Source of the DNA: JBHOQX01 sp042408595
GTDB lineage: Bacteria; Chloroflexota; Chloroflexia; Chloroflexales; Roseiflexaceae
Length of the DNA: 64,000 bases
Reading direction: 5' to 3'
Assembly: GCA_042408595.1 (NCBI GenBank)
Contig: JBHOQX010000085.1
Coordinates: forward strand, 12,248 to 76,247
Positions within the stretch are counted from its first letter, which is position 1; the number at the start of each line of letters is the position of its first letter. Position numbers and translations under genes: made by a program. Positions 25,149 through 33,824 of this stretch are shown here, piece by piece. The notes under the pieces are model-generated. The model was given only the letters and a program-made list of their open reading frames with translations, was not told the origin of the DNA and did not search any database.

Positions 25149-26996
25149 ATGAAAATCCCGCGCCTCTCAGCCCTCTGCGCCCTTTGCGCGCTGCTTGCCG
25201 CACTGTGCGGCAGCGTTCGGCCGGCCGCGGGGCAGCCGCTCCTGCCGGCGCCCCTCGCCAGCGCGCCCGAGGTCGCGTCCTACACGATCGATGCCCGGCT
25301 CGACCCGGCGACCAAGACCGTGCACGGAACCGGGCAGATTCGCTACACCAATCCGTCCAACGACACGTTACGCGAGCTGGTGCTGCACCTCTATCTCAAC
25401 GCCTTCAGCAGCCTCGACACCTACTGGATGCGGACGTCGGGCGGCAACCTGCGCGGCTTTCGAGCCAGCCCGACCGAGCTCGGCGGCATCACCGTCGAAC
25501 GGTTGCAGCAGGCAGGCGGGCCGGACCTGCTCGCCTCGGCCACGATCAGCGAGACGGTGATGCGCGTGCCGCTGCCCGGGCCGCTCGCGCCCGGTGCGAC
25601 GATCACCCTCGACACCGCCTGGACGAGCAAGCTGCCGCGCGTCTTCGCCCGCACCGGCTACGGCGGACGAAACGACACCTTCTTCATGGTCGGGCAGTGG
25701 TATCCGAAGATGGCGGTCTACGACCGCGGCCGCTGGGACGACATCCCCTGGCACGGCAACGCCGAGTTTTTCCACGATTTCGGCCGCTACGACCTGACGG
25801 TGCGCGCCCCGCCGGAGTATGTCGTCGCCGCCACGGGTGTGCCCGCGGGCGAGCCACGTGTGGAGGGTGGCGCGAAGGTCTGGCGCTTCAGCAACACCAA
25901 TGTCACCGATGTCGCCTTCGCCGCCTCGCCCGACTTCCAGGTGCGCCAGACGCGCGCGGCGAACGGTGTCGATGTCGTGCTGTACCTGCTGCCGGAGCAC
26001 GCCGCCGCCGAGCGCGAATACCTCAGCACGGCGACCGGCGCAGTCGCGGCGTTCAGCGAATGGTACGGCCTTTACCCGCACCCGCGATTGACGGTGGTGG
26101 ATGTGCCGGACAGCGCGGCCGGCGCGGGCGGCATGGAGTACCCGACGCTGGTGACCGGCGGGACGCTCGGCGCGCCGCTCACCTCCGGGCTGGTGGCGGT
26201 CGTCACCGCGCACGAGATCGGGCACCAGTGGTGGCCGATGCAGACCGCCACGCATGAAGGGCGCGAGCCCTGGCTGGACGAGGGCCTGACCGAGTACAGC
26301 GGCAATCGCTACCTGGCCGAGGTCGGCCACCGGATCGGCGCCGGCGCCGTGTCCATCGACCCGGAGCGCCTGGAGCGCAGCCAGGCCGCGCTCGGGGCGA
26401 AGGAGCCGATCAACCGGGCGGCCTGGGACTACACCGGCGCCGCCTATGGCGCTGCGGTCTACGGCAAGACCGCGATCGGCCTCTGGACGCTGGAGCGGAC
26501 GGTGGGGACCGGGCGCTTCCGCCAGGCGATGGCCGGCTACCTCGCTGCCTATCGCTATCGCCACCCGACCGCCGCCGAGTTCCGTGCCGCGATCGAGGCG
26601 ACGCTTGGGCCGCAGCCCTGGTTCTTCGACCAGTATGCCCGCGGCGGCGAGATCGACTACGCCGCCGGCCCGATCGACAACATGGCGGACGGCGCGACGA
26701 TCACGGTGATGCGCGAGGGCGATGTGGCCGTGCCGGTGGATGTGCGCGTCACCCTGGCGAGCGGTGTCGAGCGGCTGGAAAGGTGGGACGGGGCACCGCC
26801 GGAGGCGACTTTCCGTTACCCAGGCCAGCAGGTGGCGCGCGTCGAGGTGGACCCGGAGCGCAAGCTGGTCGCCGAGATGGACGTGACCGACAACGGCGCC
26901 AGCACAGCCATCGAAGTGGCGCCGGCGGCCACGCTGGCCAGCCGGCTGATCTTCGTGTTCCAGACGATCGCGCAGACGCTGGGGCTCTTCGGGTGA
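25149..26996 (+). CDS. Secreted M1-family zinc metallopeptidase
   Basis: The 615-residue protein has a signal peptide (MKIPRLSALCALCALLAALC, cleavage near AAGQ). It has an N-terminal beta-saddle domain (SYTIDARLDPATKTVHGTGQ) and a thermolysin-like catalytic domain. The substrate-anchoring motif is GGMEYPTLV in place of GAMEN. The zinc site is HEIGHQWW, with the third ligand Glu 18 residues on in WLDEGLTEY. The C-terminal part ends with a short helix (LASRLIFVFQTIAQTLGLFG) that could be a membrane anchor. It probably degrades peptides outside the cell. ATG 25149 is the only start giving a signal peptide; the frame stays open through upstream repeat DNA to 24780. Confidence 0.92.
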   Translation: MKIPRLSALCALCALLAALCGSVRPAAGQPLLPAPLASAPEVASYTIDARLDPATKTVHGTGQIRYTNPSNDTLRELVLHLYLNAFSSLDTYWMRTSGGNLRGFRASPTELGGITVERLQQAGGPDLLASATISETVMRVPLPGPLAPGATITLDTAWTSKLPRVFARTGYGGRNDTFFMVGQWYPKMAVYDRGRWDDIPWHGNAEFFHDFGRYDLTVRAPPEYVVAATGVPAGEPRVEGGAKVWRFSNTNVTDVAFAASPDFQVRQTRAANGVDVVLYLLPEHAAAEREYLSTATGAVAAFSEWYGLYPHPRLTVVDVPDSAAGAGGMEYPTLVTGGTLGAPLTSGLVAVVTAHEIGHQWWPMQTATHEGREPWLDEGLTEYSGNRYLAEVGHRIGAGAVSIDPERLERSQAALGAKEPINRAAWDYTGAAYGAAVYGKTAIGLWTLERTVGTGRFRQAMAGYLAAYRYRHPTAAEFRAAIEATLGPQPWFFDQYARGGEIDYAAGPIDNMADGATITVMREGDVAVPVDVRVTLASGVERLERWDGAPPEATFRYPGQQVARVEVDPERKLVAEMDVTDNGASTAIEVAPAATLASRLIFVFQTIAQTLGLFG

Positions 26997-27087
26997 GGCC
27001 CAGATGGCCAGATGTCAGACGTCAGACCGTCAGATCGATGAAAAGGGAACCCCGCGCCGCTGGCCACGCGGCGGGAAACACGAAACG

Positions 27088-27951
27088 ATGAACACTGCAC
27101 TCATCCCTGCCCTTGTTACCGGGCTGCGGCGCGCGCAGCGGCTGGCGCTGCTGCTGCCGCTCTACCTGGCCGGCCTGCTGCTCGGGCTGGTCCAGACCTG
27201 GCCGCTCTGGGCGAATGGGCGCGGCACGCTGACCAACCCCTTCCTGGGCGTGCTGGCGACCGGCGGGGCGGACGCGCTGGTCGATCTCTTCCTGGGCCGG
27301 CCGGAGGCGGGCGGACAGGCGGCCCAGTGGGTGCTGGGGACGCTGGGGCTGGCGCTCGTCTTCGGCGGGGCGTACAACTTCTTCGCCGGCGGCATCCTCG
27401 AAGCCTAGACGGGACGCCGCCGGTTCTGGGCCGGCTGCTGGCGCTTCTTCCTCCCCTTCGTGGCGCTCGGCGCGCTACTGCTGCCGCTCGCGCTCCTGGC
27501 GGGCGTACTCGCCGCGCTGGCCGGGTCGTTCCTGGGCGGCGCGGCGGGGGGAGTCGTCGCGGCGCTGGCGCTGCTGCTGCTCAACGCGGTCGGCGAGGCG
27601 GCCCGCGCGCTCGCCGTGGCCCGCGACCGGCGCAACCCGTTCGTGCTGCTGGGCCGGGCGTTCGCGTTCTGCGCGCGCCACCCCGGCCTGCTGCTCCTGG
27701 CGCTTGCCGGGGCGCTGCTCCACGCCGCCCTTGCGGCGCTCTATGCCGCGCTCGCGGCGGGGATCGGCAACGCGCTCCTGCTGATCGCCGCCCAGCAACT
27801 CGCTGTGCTCGGCTGGCTGTGGGTCAAGCTGCTGCGGCTGGCGTGGGCGCTGAGTTATGTCGAAGCCGCGGACGGCCAAGCGGCCAGCCGGCTGGAGATC
27901 AGCCCGCCGGCCGGCGGCCCGGGCGAGCCGCAGCTGACCATCCTTGAATGA
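27088..27951 (+). pseudogene. Membrane protein gene interrupted by an in-frame TAG
   Basis: Reading one frame from ATG 27088 gives a hydrophobic protein of 287 codons broken once by TAG at 27406-27408. Both sides are clearly one protein. Before the stop: LRRAQRLALLLPLYLAGLLL and FGGAYNFFAGGILEA. After it: RRRFWAGCWRFFLPFVALGA, more helices, and a tidy end EPQLTILE. About five transmembrane helices are predicted over the whole length. The stop is probably a CAG-to-TAG or similar point change, or a sequencing error. No frameshift is needed and codon use is the same on both sides, so the lesion is recent. No family is recognised. The weak start context (GGGAAACACGAAACG) follows a GTCAGAC-type repeat at about 27009-27035. 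Confidence 0.7.
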
Positions 27952-28101
27952 AGGATTGACCACCACCGACATCGCCGGTGCGTGCGCAAGGAATGCTTGT
28001 AGGCAGAAACATACAGGCAACAGCACCAGAAAGCCCGATCCCTCCTTGGAAGCCTCTTCGCGGCACCGCACGCGTATGAGGGGACGCGGCGCATCACGAA
28101 C

Positions 28102-28138
28102 GGTGGGCGAACGGCCGTGAGACGGCCGCTCGCCCACC
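28102..28138. other. Strong hairpin upstream of hisS
   Basis: GGTGGGCG-AA-CGGCCGT, loop GAG, ACGGCCG-CT-CGCCCACC gives 15 base pairs with one internal loop. It ends 24 bp before a possible -10 (TATCAT, 28162-28167). It may end the upstream transcript or shape the hisS promoter. The rest of the 249-bp spacer shows nothing recognisable, and there is no T-box. Confidence 0.5.
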
Positions 28139-28200
28139 GCACCTCGCCCGTCCGCTGTGGTATCATACCGGCCGAACCGGACAAGCGGAGCGTGGGCGCG

Positions 28201-29523
28201 ATGAGCAACCGTCCTCAGAACATCAAAGGCATGCGCGATCACCTGCCGCGGCAGATGATCCTGCGCCAATACATCATCAACACCCTGATCGCTGTCTTCG
28301 AACGCTACGGCTTCGAGCCGCTGCAAACGCCTGTCGTCGAATATTACGAGACGCTGATGGGCAAGTACGGCGACGAGGAGAAGCTGATCTATCACTTCGA
28401 GGACCACGGCGGGCGTCGGGTCGCCCTACGCTACGACCAGACCGTCCCGCTGGCGCGGGTCGTCGCCCAGTACCAGGGCGAGCTGCTGTTCCCCTGGCGG
28501 CGCTACGCGCTCGGCCCCAGCTACCGCGGCGAGCGGCCGGGGCGTGGGCGCTATCGCGAGTTGTGGCAGGCGGATATCGACATCGTCGGGTCGGCCTCGC
28601 CGGTCGCCGACGCCGAGATTCTGGCGGTCCAGCACGAGGCGCTCGCGGCGCTCGGATTCACCAACGCCACCACGCTGCTCAACCACCGCGAGGTGCTCGG
28701 CGGGATCGGGCGGGTCGCCGGGCTGGACGACGCCACCGCCGCCGGGGTCTACCGGGCGATCGACAAGCTCGACAAGATCGGGCCGGAGGGCGTGCGCGAG
28801 GAGTTGCTGCGGCTCGGCATCGCCCCGGGGGTCGCTGCGCGCATCATGGCCATCGTGTTGATCGACGGCCCGGCCCCGGACGTGCTGAAGGAGCTGTCGG
28901 AGCGGCTGGCCGGGGACGAGCGGGCGCAGCGGGCGCTCGACAACCTGCGGGCGATCATCGCCCACGCTGGGGCGATGGGCGTGCCGCCGGCGAGCTATGC
29001 CATCGCGCCGCGCCTGGCGCGCGGGTTGTCGTACTACACCGGCGCGGTGTTCGAGGCGGTGATCGACAACCCGCCGATGGGCTCGCTGTTCGGCGGCGGG
29101 CGCTACGACGAACTGATCGGCATGTTCGCCGGCCGGCCCATCCCGACCGTCGGACTGGCGTTCGGTATCGAGCGGCTGCACGATGTGATGGAAGAGCTCG
29201 GCATGGGGCCGCAGCATGCCACCGTCGCCGAGGCGTTCGTCACGCTCTTCAGCCCGGAGATGGCGGACGAAGCGCTGCGGCTGGCCGCCGAACTGCGCGC
29301 GGCCGGAGCCAAGGTCGAGACGGCGCTCGATCCCACGGAGAAGCTCGGCCGGCAGTTCCGCTACGCCGATCGACGCGGCATCCCGTTCGCGCTGGTGCTC
29401 GGGCCGGATGACCTGGCGCGCGGCGAGGTCGTGCTGAAGGATTTGCGCTCGGGCGAGCAGCGCACCGTCCCACGGACGCTGGCCGCTGCGGCGCTGCGCG
29501 AAGCTGCGGAGGAGGTCGCATGA
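28201..29523 (+). CDS. hisS: Histidyl-tRNA synthetase
   Basis: The 440-residue class II synthetase has the expected opening (NIKGMRDHLPRQMILRQYI), motif 1 region (FEPLQTPVVEYYETLMGKYG), motif 2 (RYALGPSYRGERPGRGRYRE), HisRS-specific LARGLSYYTGAVFEAVIDN, motif 3 (VGLAFGIERLHDVMEELG), and an anticodon-binding domain near 340-440 (EMADEALRLAAELRAAGAKV). It charges tRNA-His in the cytosol. ATG 28201 begins the conserved start; the frame is open to 28117. The family signature RGERPGRGRYREL is intact, so it is the catalytic enzyme and not a HisZ paralogue. Its stop overlaps the start of the decayed downstream Uma2 gene (ATGA). Confidence 0.97.
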   Translation: MSNRPQNIKGMRDHLPRQMILRQYIINTLIAVFERYGFEPLQTPVVEYYETLMGKYGDEEKLIYHFEDHGGRRVALRYDQTVPLARVVAQYQGELLFPWRRYALGPSYRGERPGRGRYRELWQADIDIVGSASPVADAEILAVQHEALAALGFTNATTLLNHREVLGGIGRVAGLDDATAAGVYRAIDKLDKIGPEGVREELLRLGIAPGVAARIMAIVLIDGPAPDVLKELSERLAGDERAQRALDNLRAIIAHAGAMGVPPASYAIAPRLARGLSYYTGAVFEAVIDNPPMGSLFGGGRYDELIGMFAGRPIPTVGLAFGIERLHDVMEELGMGPQHATVAEAFVTLFSPEMADEALRLAAELRAAGAKVETALDPTEKLGRQFRYADRRGIPFALVLGPDDLARGEVVLKDLRSGEQRTVPRTLAAAALREAAEEVA

Positions 29524-30060
29524 CCCCAACTCCAGACATGGGTGATGCGGCCGGGCAGCCGGCGTGGGAGGTCGCGCCGGTGGCCGTGGCGGGGGGACGC
29601 GCGTGAGGATAACGATGTTACGCTGACCCGCGGCACACATCTCCCCGTCGTGCTCGCCGGCGGCCGGGTTGAGGCGCTGCCGATGCCGACGCGCCCGCAG
29701 CAGAACAGTCGCTCTTCCTGGAGCGGCTGCGCGACGAGGCGCTTGAGTTTCCGGCAGGGCGGCGTTCTGGGCGCTCCCCTGCGCGTGCGTCTGTGCCCAG
29801 GCACGACCCCCGAGCCGGATGTGGTGCTGATGCTGGCCGAGCAGCGCGACCGCGACGGTGGGGATGTGTTCGATGGCGCAGATCGTGTCATCGACGTGGT
29901 CAGCGATGACGGCCCGGCACGCGATCTGGTGACGAAGCGCGGCGAGTGCGCGCGCCGGCATCCCCAAATGCTGGTCGGCTGCCCTGGATCCGGCGCCATT
30001 GGCGCACGAACATGCGCAACCCTTACCGCTTGTTGTCGTCTATCGTCTATCATCCGCTCA
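29520..30060 (+). pseudogene. Decayed Uma2-family (DUF820) endonuclease-like gene
   Basis: An ATG overlapping the hisS stop (ATGA at 29520) begins a frame that ends after 28 codons, but Uma2-like pieces continue in other frames. These are AEQSLFLERLRDEALEFPAG near 29695-29760, then EPDVVLMLAEQRDRDGGDVF, VIDVVSDDGPARDLVTKRGE (the family catalytic region) near 29812-29943, then RAGIPKCW and LDPAPLAHEHAQPLPL after another shift near 29945. At least two frameshifts are required. Uma2 proteins belong to the PD-(D/E)XK nuclease group and are abundant in Cyanobacteria and Chloroflexota; their role is unclear. A 180-codon open frame crosses the region but mixes these frames and is not a real gene. 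Confidence 0.65.
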
Positions 30061-30080
30061 TCCATACTGGAGGTACATCC

Positions 30081-30719
30081 GTGAGCGATCCGCTGCTGCA
30101 TAAAACCGTCGGCCAGTTCCTGGACGAGCTGGCGAGCAGCGCCCCGACGCCCGGCGGCGGGAGCGTCGCCGCGCTGGCCGGGGCGATGGCCGCCGGCCTG
30201 CTCACCATGGTCTGCGACCTGACGATCGGCAAGAAGAACCACGTCGATTTTGAGGATGAGGCCAAAGCGCTGCGCGAGCGCGCCGAGACGCTGCGGGCCG
30301 AGTTGCAGCGCCTGGCCCAGGAGGACGTGGAGGTGTTCAACCGGCTCATGGCGGCCTACAAGCTCCCCCGCACCACCGAGGCCGATGCCGCGACGCGCCG
30401 CGCCGCCATCCAGCGGGTCACCCGCAGCGCGACCGAGGTGCCGCTACGCACCGCGCGGGCGATCGTCGGCCTGCTGCCGCTGTGCGCGCCGCTGGCCCGC
30501 CACGGCAACCGCAGCGCCGTGAGCGACGTGGGCGTCAGCGCGCTGCTGATCCAGGCGGCCGTGCCGGCGGCGCTGCTGAATGTCGAGATCAACCTGGCCG
30601 TGCTGGACGACCCGCTCTTTGTGCGCGAGGCGCGTGCCCAGGCGGATGACCTGACGATCGGCCTGGACGAAGAGGTCGCCGGCGTGATGGCGATCGTTCG
30701 TGAGCGGCTGGCGGCCTGA
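30081..30719 (+). CDS. fchA: Formimidoyltetrahydrofolate cyclodeaminase / methenyl-THF cyclohydrolase (FchA)
   Basis: The 212-residue all-helical protein of the FTCD C-terminal family shows the signature TPGGGSVAALAGAMAAGLLTMV, then KKNHVDFEDEAKAL, AEDVEVFNRLMAAYKLP-like helices, and SDVGVSALLIQAAVPAALLNVEINLA (two adjacent motifs). It converts formimino-THF or methenyl-THF within one-carbon metabolism, which fits the metF gene elsewhere in the window. GTG 30081 is chosen because GGAGGT lies six bases upstream and the conserved start follows; an open frame to 29946 crosses the Uma2 relic. It stands alone. The formiminotransferase half of bifunctional FTCD is absent. Confidence 0.93.
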   Translation: MSDPLLHKTVGQFLDELASSAPTPGGGSVAALAGAMAAGLLTMVCDLTIGKKNHVDFEDEAKALRERAETLRAELQRLAQEDVEVFNRLMAAYKLPRTTEADAATRRAAIQRVTRSATEVPLRTARAIVGLLPLCAPLARHGNRSAVSDVGVSALLIQAAVPAALLNVEINLAVLDDPLFVREARAQADDLTIGLDEEVAGVMAIVRERLAA

Positions 30720-30795
30720 TAGGCTTCGTGGCACGCATGTTGCATCTCCCTTCAGCATCGGCGCGTCGGTGCGCCGCCGAAGAAAGGAGACGGGC

Positions 30796-31002
30796 ATGAT
30801 CAACTGGGATATCATCAAGGGCAAGTGGAACCAGCTCCAGGGCGAAGCCCGCAAGCAGTGGGGCCAGTTGACAGACGATGATTGGCAGCAGATCGCGGGG
30901 GAGCGCGACAAACTGATCGGGAAGCTGCAGGAGCGCTACGGCTGGGCGCGCGAGGACGCTGAGCGTCGCGCAGATGAATTCTTCAGCGCCCACCATAGGT
31001 AA
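30796..31002 (+). CDS. CsbD-family stress-response protein
   Basis: The 68-residue hydrophilic protein matches the CsbD pattern: MINWDIIKGKWNQLQGEARK, WGQLTDDDWQQIAGERDKLI, GKLQERYGWAREDAERRADE. These small proteins are usually induced by general stress or phosphate limitation, and their biochemical role is unknown. AAAGGAGA seven bases before the ATG is a strong ribosome site. A perfect hairpin 24 bp after the stop suggests a short monocistronic transcript. Confidence 0.95.
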   Translation: MINWDIIKGKWNQLQGEARKQWGQLTDDDWQQIAGERDKLIGKLQERYGWAREDAERRADEFFSAHHR

Positions 31003-31025
31003 CCCTCGCCGCCGAGATGGACTCC

Positions 31026-31055
31026 GAGGCCCGGCGGACGTTCCCGCCGGGCCTC
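31026..31055 (+). terminator. Hairpin after the CsbD gene
   Basis: GAGGCCCGGCGG and CCGCCGGGCCTC form a perfect 12-bp stem with a 6-nt loop. There is no U-tract, so termination may need Rho or may act on both strands. Confidence 0.6.
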
Positions 31056-31135
31056 GCTGCGTGCCATGGGTTCAGCGTATCGTGCGCCCGGGAGTGCCAC
31101 TGACCCGGTGGGCGCGCTCTGCATGCCTCGTTGCG

Positions 31136-32782
31136 CTACCTTGCACGCCGCTCCGCATAATAACTATACCCGCCCTCGTACACATGCAGCCGGCCGCCGC
31201 GCAACTCGAACATCCGGTCGGCCACGCGGTCGAGGAAATAACGGTCGTGTGAGACGACGACGACCGTCCCGGCGAACTCGTCCAGCGCCTGCTCCAGCAC
31301 CTCCGCCGAGGGGATATCCAGGTTGTTGGTCGGCTCGTCCAGCAGCAGGCAGTTGGCCCCGCCGAGCATCAGCCGCGCCAGTTGGACACGGCTCTTCTCC
31401 CCGCCGCTCAGCCGCGCGATCGGCTGGCCCATGGCGGCGTAGGGAATGAGAAAGCGGCCGAGCTTCGCCACCGCATCGCCCTCGTACATCGGGCGGACCG
31501 CCCGCAGCGCCTCGATGGGCGTCTGGCGCGGGTCGAGCGTCTCGTGCTGCTGAGCGTAATAGTCGAGCTGGATGCTCGGCCCGACCCACACCTCGCCACT
31601 ATCGGGCGTCAATTCGCCCAGGATGAGCCGGAGCAGGACGGACTTGCCCGCGCCATTGGCGCCAACGATCCCAACCCGCTCGCCGTTCATGATCGTGGCA
31701 GTCGCGTCGCCCAGGATCTGCGCCGTGCCAAATGCCTTGCACACACGGCGGAGTTCGATCGCCTTTGCCCCGCCGCGCTGATGCGGCCGCAGCTCGAGCG
31801 CCATTTTGCGGCGCTCCAGCACCGGGCGCTCGATCACATCCATCGAGTCGATCTGGCGCTGCTTGTTGTTGATCTGGCGTTTCAGACGCGGGTCGAGGCT
31901 GATACCCATCCAGACTTTGAAGCGCGCGATGGCGGCTTCCAGGTGGGCGATCTCCCCTTGCTGCGCGACGTAGCCCTGCTGCTGTTTCAGCAGCGCCAGC
32001 TCCTTCTGCATCGCATACGCCGAGTAGTTGCCCTCCCACCGCAGCAGCCGCGCACCGACCTCGCGTGCCGGCTCCAACTCCACGATCGCGCGCACGGTTT
32101 CATCCAGCAGGTAGCGGTCGTGCGAGATAATGACCACTGCGCCGTCGAACCCCTGGATCATCCGTTCCAGCAGCGCCTTGCGCTCGAGATCCAGGTGGTT
32201 GTCCGGCTCATCGAGCAGCAGCAGATCGGGGCGGGCCAGCAGGCAGCGCGCCAGCCCGATCAGTTTGCGCTGGCCGCCGCTGAGCTGCGCCATCGGCTGC
32301 TGCCACTGCGCCTCGCTCAGCCCGAGCTCGCGCAGCAGCCCGTGCGCCCGATGCTCGACCTGCTCGCCGCCGAGAGCTTCGAACGCGGCCAGCAGCCGCT
32401 CGTGCTCGGCTAGCACCGTCTCCATCAACTGCATGTCCGCGACCACGGCGGGGTCGCCCAGCCGTGTCTCTAACTCGGCGATCCGCGCTTCCAACGCGGC
32501 CAGGTCGTCCCGGGCGGCCAGCAACTCGGCCAGCGCCGGGCGCGCCGGCTCGCCGGCGTATTCCTGGGGCAGGTAGGCGACCCGCACGCCGCGCCGCAGC
32601 ACGACCGTTCCGGCGTCAGGTGGCTCCAGCCCGGCGAGCGTCCGCAGCAAGGTAGACTTGCCGGCGCCATTGGGGCCGACAAGGCCGAGCTTCTCGTCAT
32701 CCTGGATCGTCCAGTTGAGGTTTCGAAAAATCGTGCGTCCGCCGTGGACGCGGCTAAGGTTGTTGATATCGGCGATGATCAT
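31136..32782 (-). CDS. ABC-F family ATP-binding protein
   Basis: The 548-residue soluble protein has two ABC domains and no membrane part. Domain 1 has Walker A GPNGAGKST (about 36-44), signature LSGGQRK and Walker B LLLLDEPDNHLDLE. The interdomain linker (about 230-320) is charged. Domain 2 has Walker A GANGAGKSVLL, signature LSGGEKSRVQLARLML and LLLDEPTNNLDIPS. Both H-loops (ISHDRY, VSHDRY) are present. ABC-F proteins bind the ribosomal E-site and act in translation or antibiotic protection; this subgroup (Uup/YdiF-like) cannot be narrowed further. ATG 32782 is the conserved start. The 411-bp upstream spacer separates it from the fur-family gene. Confidence 0.95.
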   Translation of the reverse strand: MIIADINNLSRVHGGRTIFRNLNWTIQDDEKLGLVGPNGAGKSTLLRTLAGLEPPDAGTVVLRRGVRVAYLPQEYAGEPARPALAELLAARDDLAALEARIAELETRLGDPAVVADMQLMETVLAEHERLLAAFEALGGEQVEHRAHGLLRELGLSEAQWQQPMAQLSGGQRKLIGLARCLLARPDLLLLDEPDNHLDLERKALLERMIQGFDGAVVIISHDRYLLDETVRAIVELEPAREVGARLLRWEGNYSAYAMQKELALLKQQQGYVAQQGEIAHLEAAIARFKVWMGISLDPRLKRQINNKQRQIDSMDVIERPVLERRKMALELRPHQRGGAKAIELRRVCKAFGTAQILGDATATIMNGERVGIVGANGAGKSVLLRLILGELTPDSGEVWVGPSIQLDYYAQQHETLDPRQTPIEALRAVRPMYEGDAVAKLGRFLIPYAAMGQPIARLSGGEKSRVQLARLMLGGANCLLLDEPTNNLDIPSAEVLEQALDEFAGTVVVVSHDRYFLDRVADRMFELRGGRLHVYEGGYSYYAERRAR

Positions 32783-33193
32783 CCGCGTTTTCCCTGATTG
32801 TCGTCTACCGGCCTGGGCATGTCCCAGGCGCGGCGGGTTGCCTCGTGCCCATGCTCGCGCATCTGGACCTCCTCACCATCTTCGGCGCCCCCGTGGTGGA
32901 TGCCTTTCCGGGCCATGCGGCCGCCCCAGGCGCAAACAAAAACGCCGCGGGCCACCAGACTGGCCCACGACGTCGCTTCGACTCCCCAGGAAATTCGTTT
33001 ACGATACAAAGCAATCGCAGGGCGCAGCCATCCTATGCCCTGCCGCAGTTCCACCGCGCGATGTTCGCCAGGTATGGGCTGTCGCGTTCCAGCGCATTGT
33101 CCGGTCCTTCACGGTCAGCGACGTGCAGTGTAGCAGACGGGCGCGAGCCCGTCAATCGTCCGCTGGATGGAGATCGTCGTTGCTTACACGAGG
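32783..33193. other. Gene-free spacer between ABC-F and Fur-family genes
   Basis: No convincing gene is visible. A short minus-strand open frame (32779-33054) includes a GTGGTGGATGCC / CACCACGGGGGCGCC-type low-complexity segment and looks like chance. Small inverted repeats (GGGCATGTCCC near 32815; GACGGGCGCGAGCCCGTC near 33135) may act as terminators or operators. Confidence 0.5.
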
Positions 33194-33643
33194 TTACCTT
33201 GGTGGTGCAGCATTTCCTGCCCCCGCGCGGTCGCAGGCGGCGCAGCGCCCCGGCAGCGCCAGGTGCTCGTCCAACACGAAGCCGTGCCGTCGCCGTACCG
33301 CCGCCGCCACGCCGGTGCGCAGCTCATCCGGCACCTGGGTCGTCGCGCCGCACACCCGGCAGACCAGGTGGTGATGGACCTTGCCGTGCGGGTGATACTC
33401 GTAGCGCGTCCGCCCGTCACCGACGCTGAGCGGCGCGACGAGCCCGACCCGTTCGAGCCACTGGAGTGTGCGGTAGACGGTGGCGATATCGAGCGAGGGC
33501 TGCTGCGGCAGAATGGCGTCGTGGATGTCCTCCGCCGTCAGGTGCTGCCGCTGCGCCCGCACAACCGCGAGCACCTGCAAGCGCTGCGGCGTCAGACGGT
33601 AGCCCTGCTGGCGCAGCCATCGAATGTCATCCGTGTCGCTCAT
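33194..33643 (-). CDS. Fur-family metal-responsive transcriptional regulator
   Basis: The 149-residue protein has an N-terminal winged helix (QQGYRLTPQRLQVLAVVRAQ, then TAEDIHDAI and DIATVYRTLQWLERVGLV) and a C-terminal metal-binding dimer domain with HPHGKVHHHLVCRVCG. Two Cys pairs (CRVC and CAAC) form the structural zinc site. Regulatory-site His residues (HHH, H in GKVHHH) are present. Family members sense iron, zinc, manganese or peroxide; the subtype cannot be read with confidence. GGAGG ten bases before ATG 33643 supports the start. It is divergent from an ABC exporter gene, with a near-perfect palindrome between them that may be its operator. Confidence 0.93.
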   Translation of the reverse strand: MSDTDDIRWLRQQGYRLTPQRLQVLAVVRAQRQHLTAEDIHDAILPQQPSLDIATVYRTLQWLERVGLVAPLSVGDGRTRYEYHPHGKVHHHLVCRVCGATTQVPDELRTGVAAAVRRRHGFVLDEHLALPGRCAACDRAGAGNAAPPR

Positions 33644-33696
33644 CGCGCACCTGCCTCCGGCGAGCCGCCACCCACGGCCCTCGCATCTGACGTGGG

Positions 33697-33715
33697 TGTG
33701 ACACTCACTGTCACA
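33697..33715. promoter_or_regulatory. Palindrome TGTGACA-N5-TGTCACA, candidate operator
   Basis: Perfect 7-bp arms spaced by 5 bp lie between the divergent Fur-family regulator and ABC exporter genes, 54 bp from one start codon and 110 bp from the other. The arms resemble CRP half-sites, but the spacing is not that of CRP. Binding by the adjacent Fur-family protein is inferred. Confidence 0.5.
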
Positions 33716-33824
33716 GACCGGCTATACCATCGTCGTATGCAAGAAACCGGCCAAAAGGGCAGGGCCTGCCGCCCCGCCCGCATGGTACCATGGCCAGAAT
33801 GCACTGTTTTAGTCACGAGGCGCT

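Noticed and set aside
27406..27408. TAG read as pyrrolysine or selenocysteine-like recoding
   Set aside because: No supporting RNA element or pathway gene is visible; a nonsense mutation or error is simpler.
29542..30084. A 180-codon protein-coding gene
   Set aside because: The frame mixes pieces of a Uma2 protein whose true motifs lie in several frames.
32779..33054. 91-codon minus-strand ORF
   Set aside because: It spans low-complexity repeat-like DNA and has no family resemblance or ribosome site.
33697..33715. CRP binding site
   Set aside because: The half-sites look right, but TGTGA and TCACA are nine bases apart rather than six.
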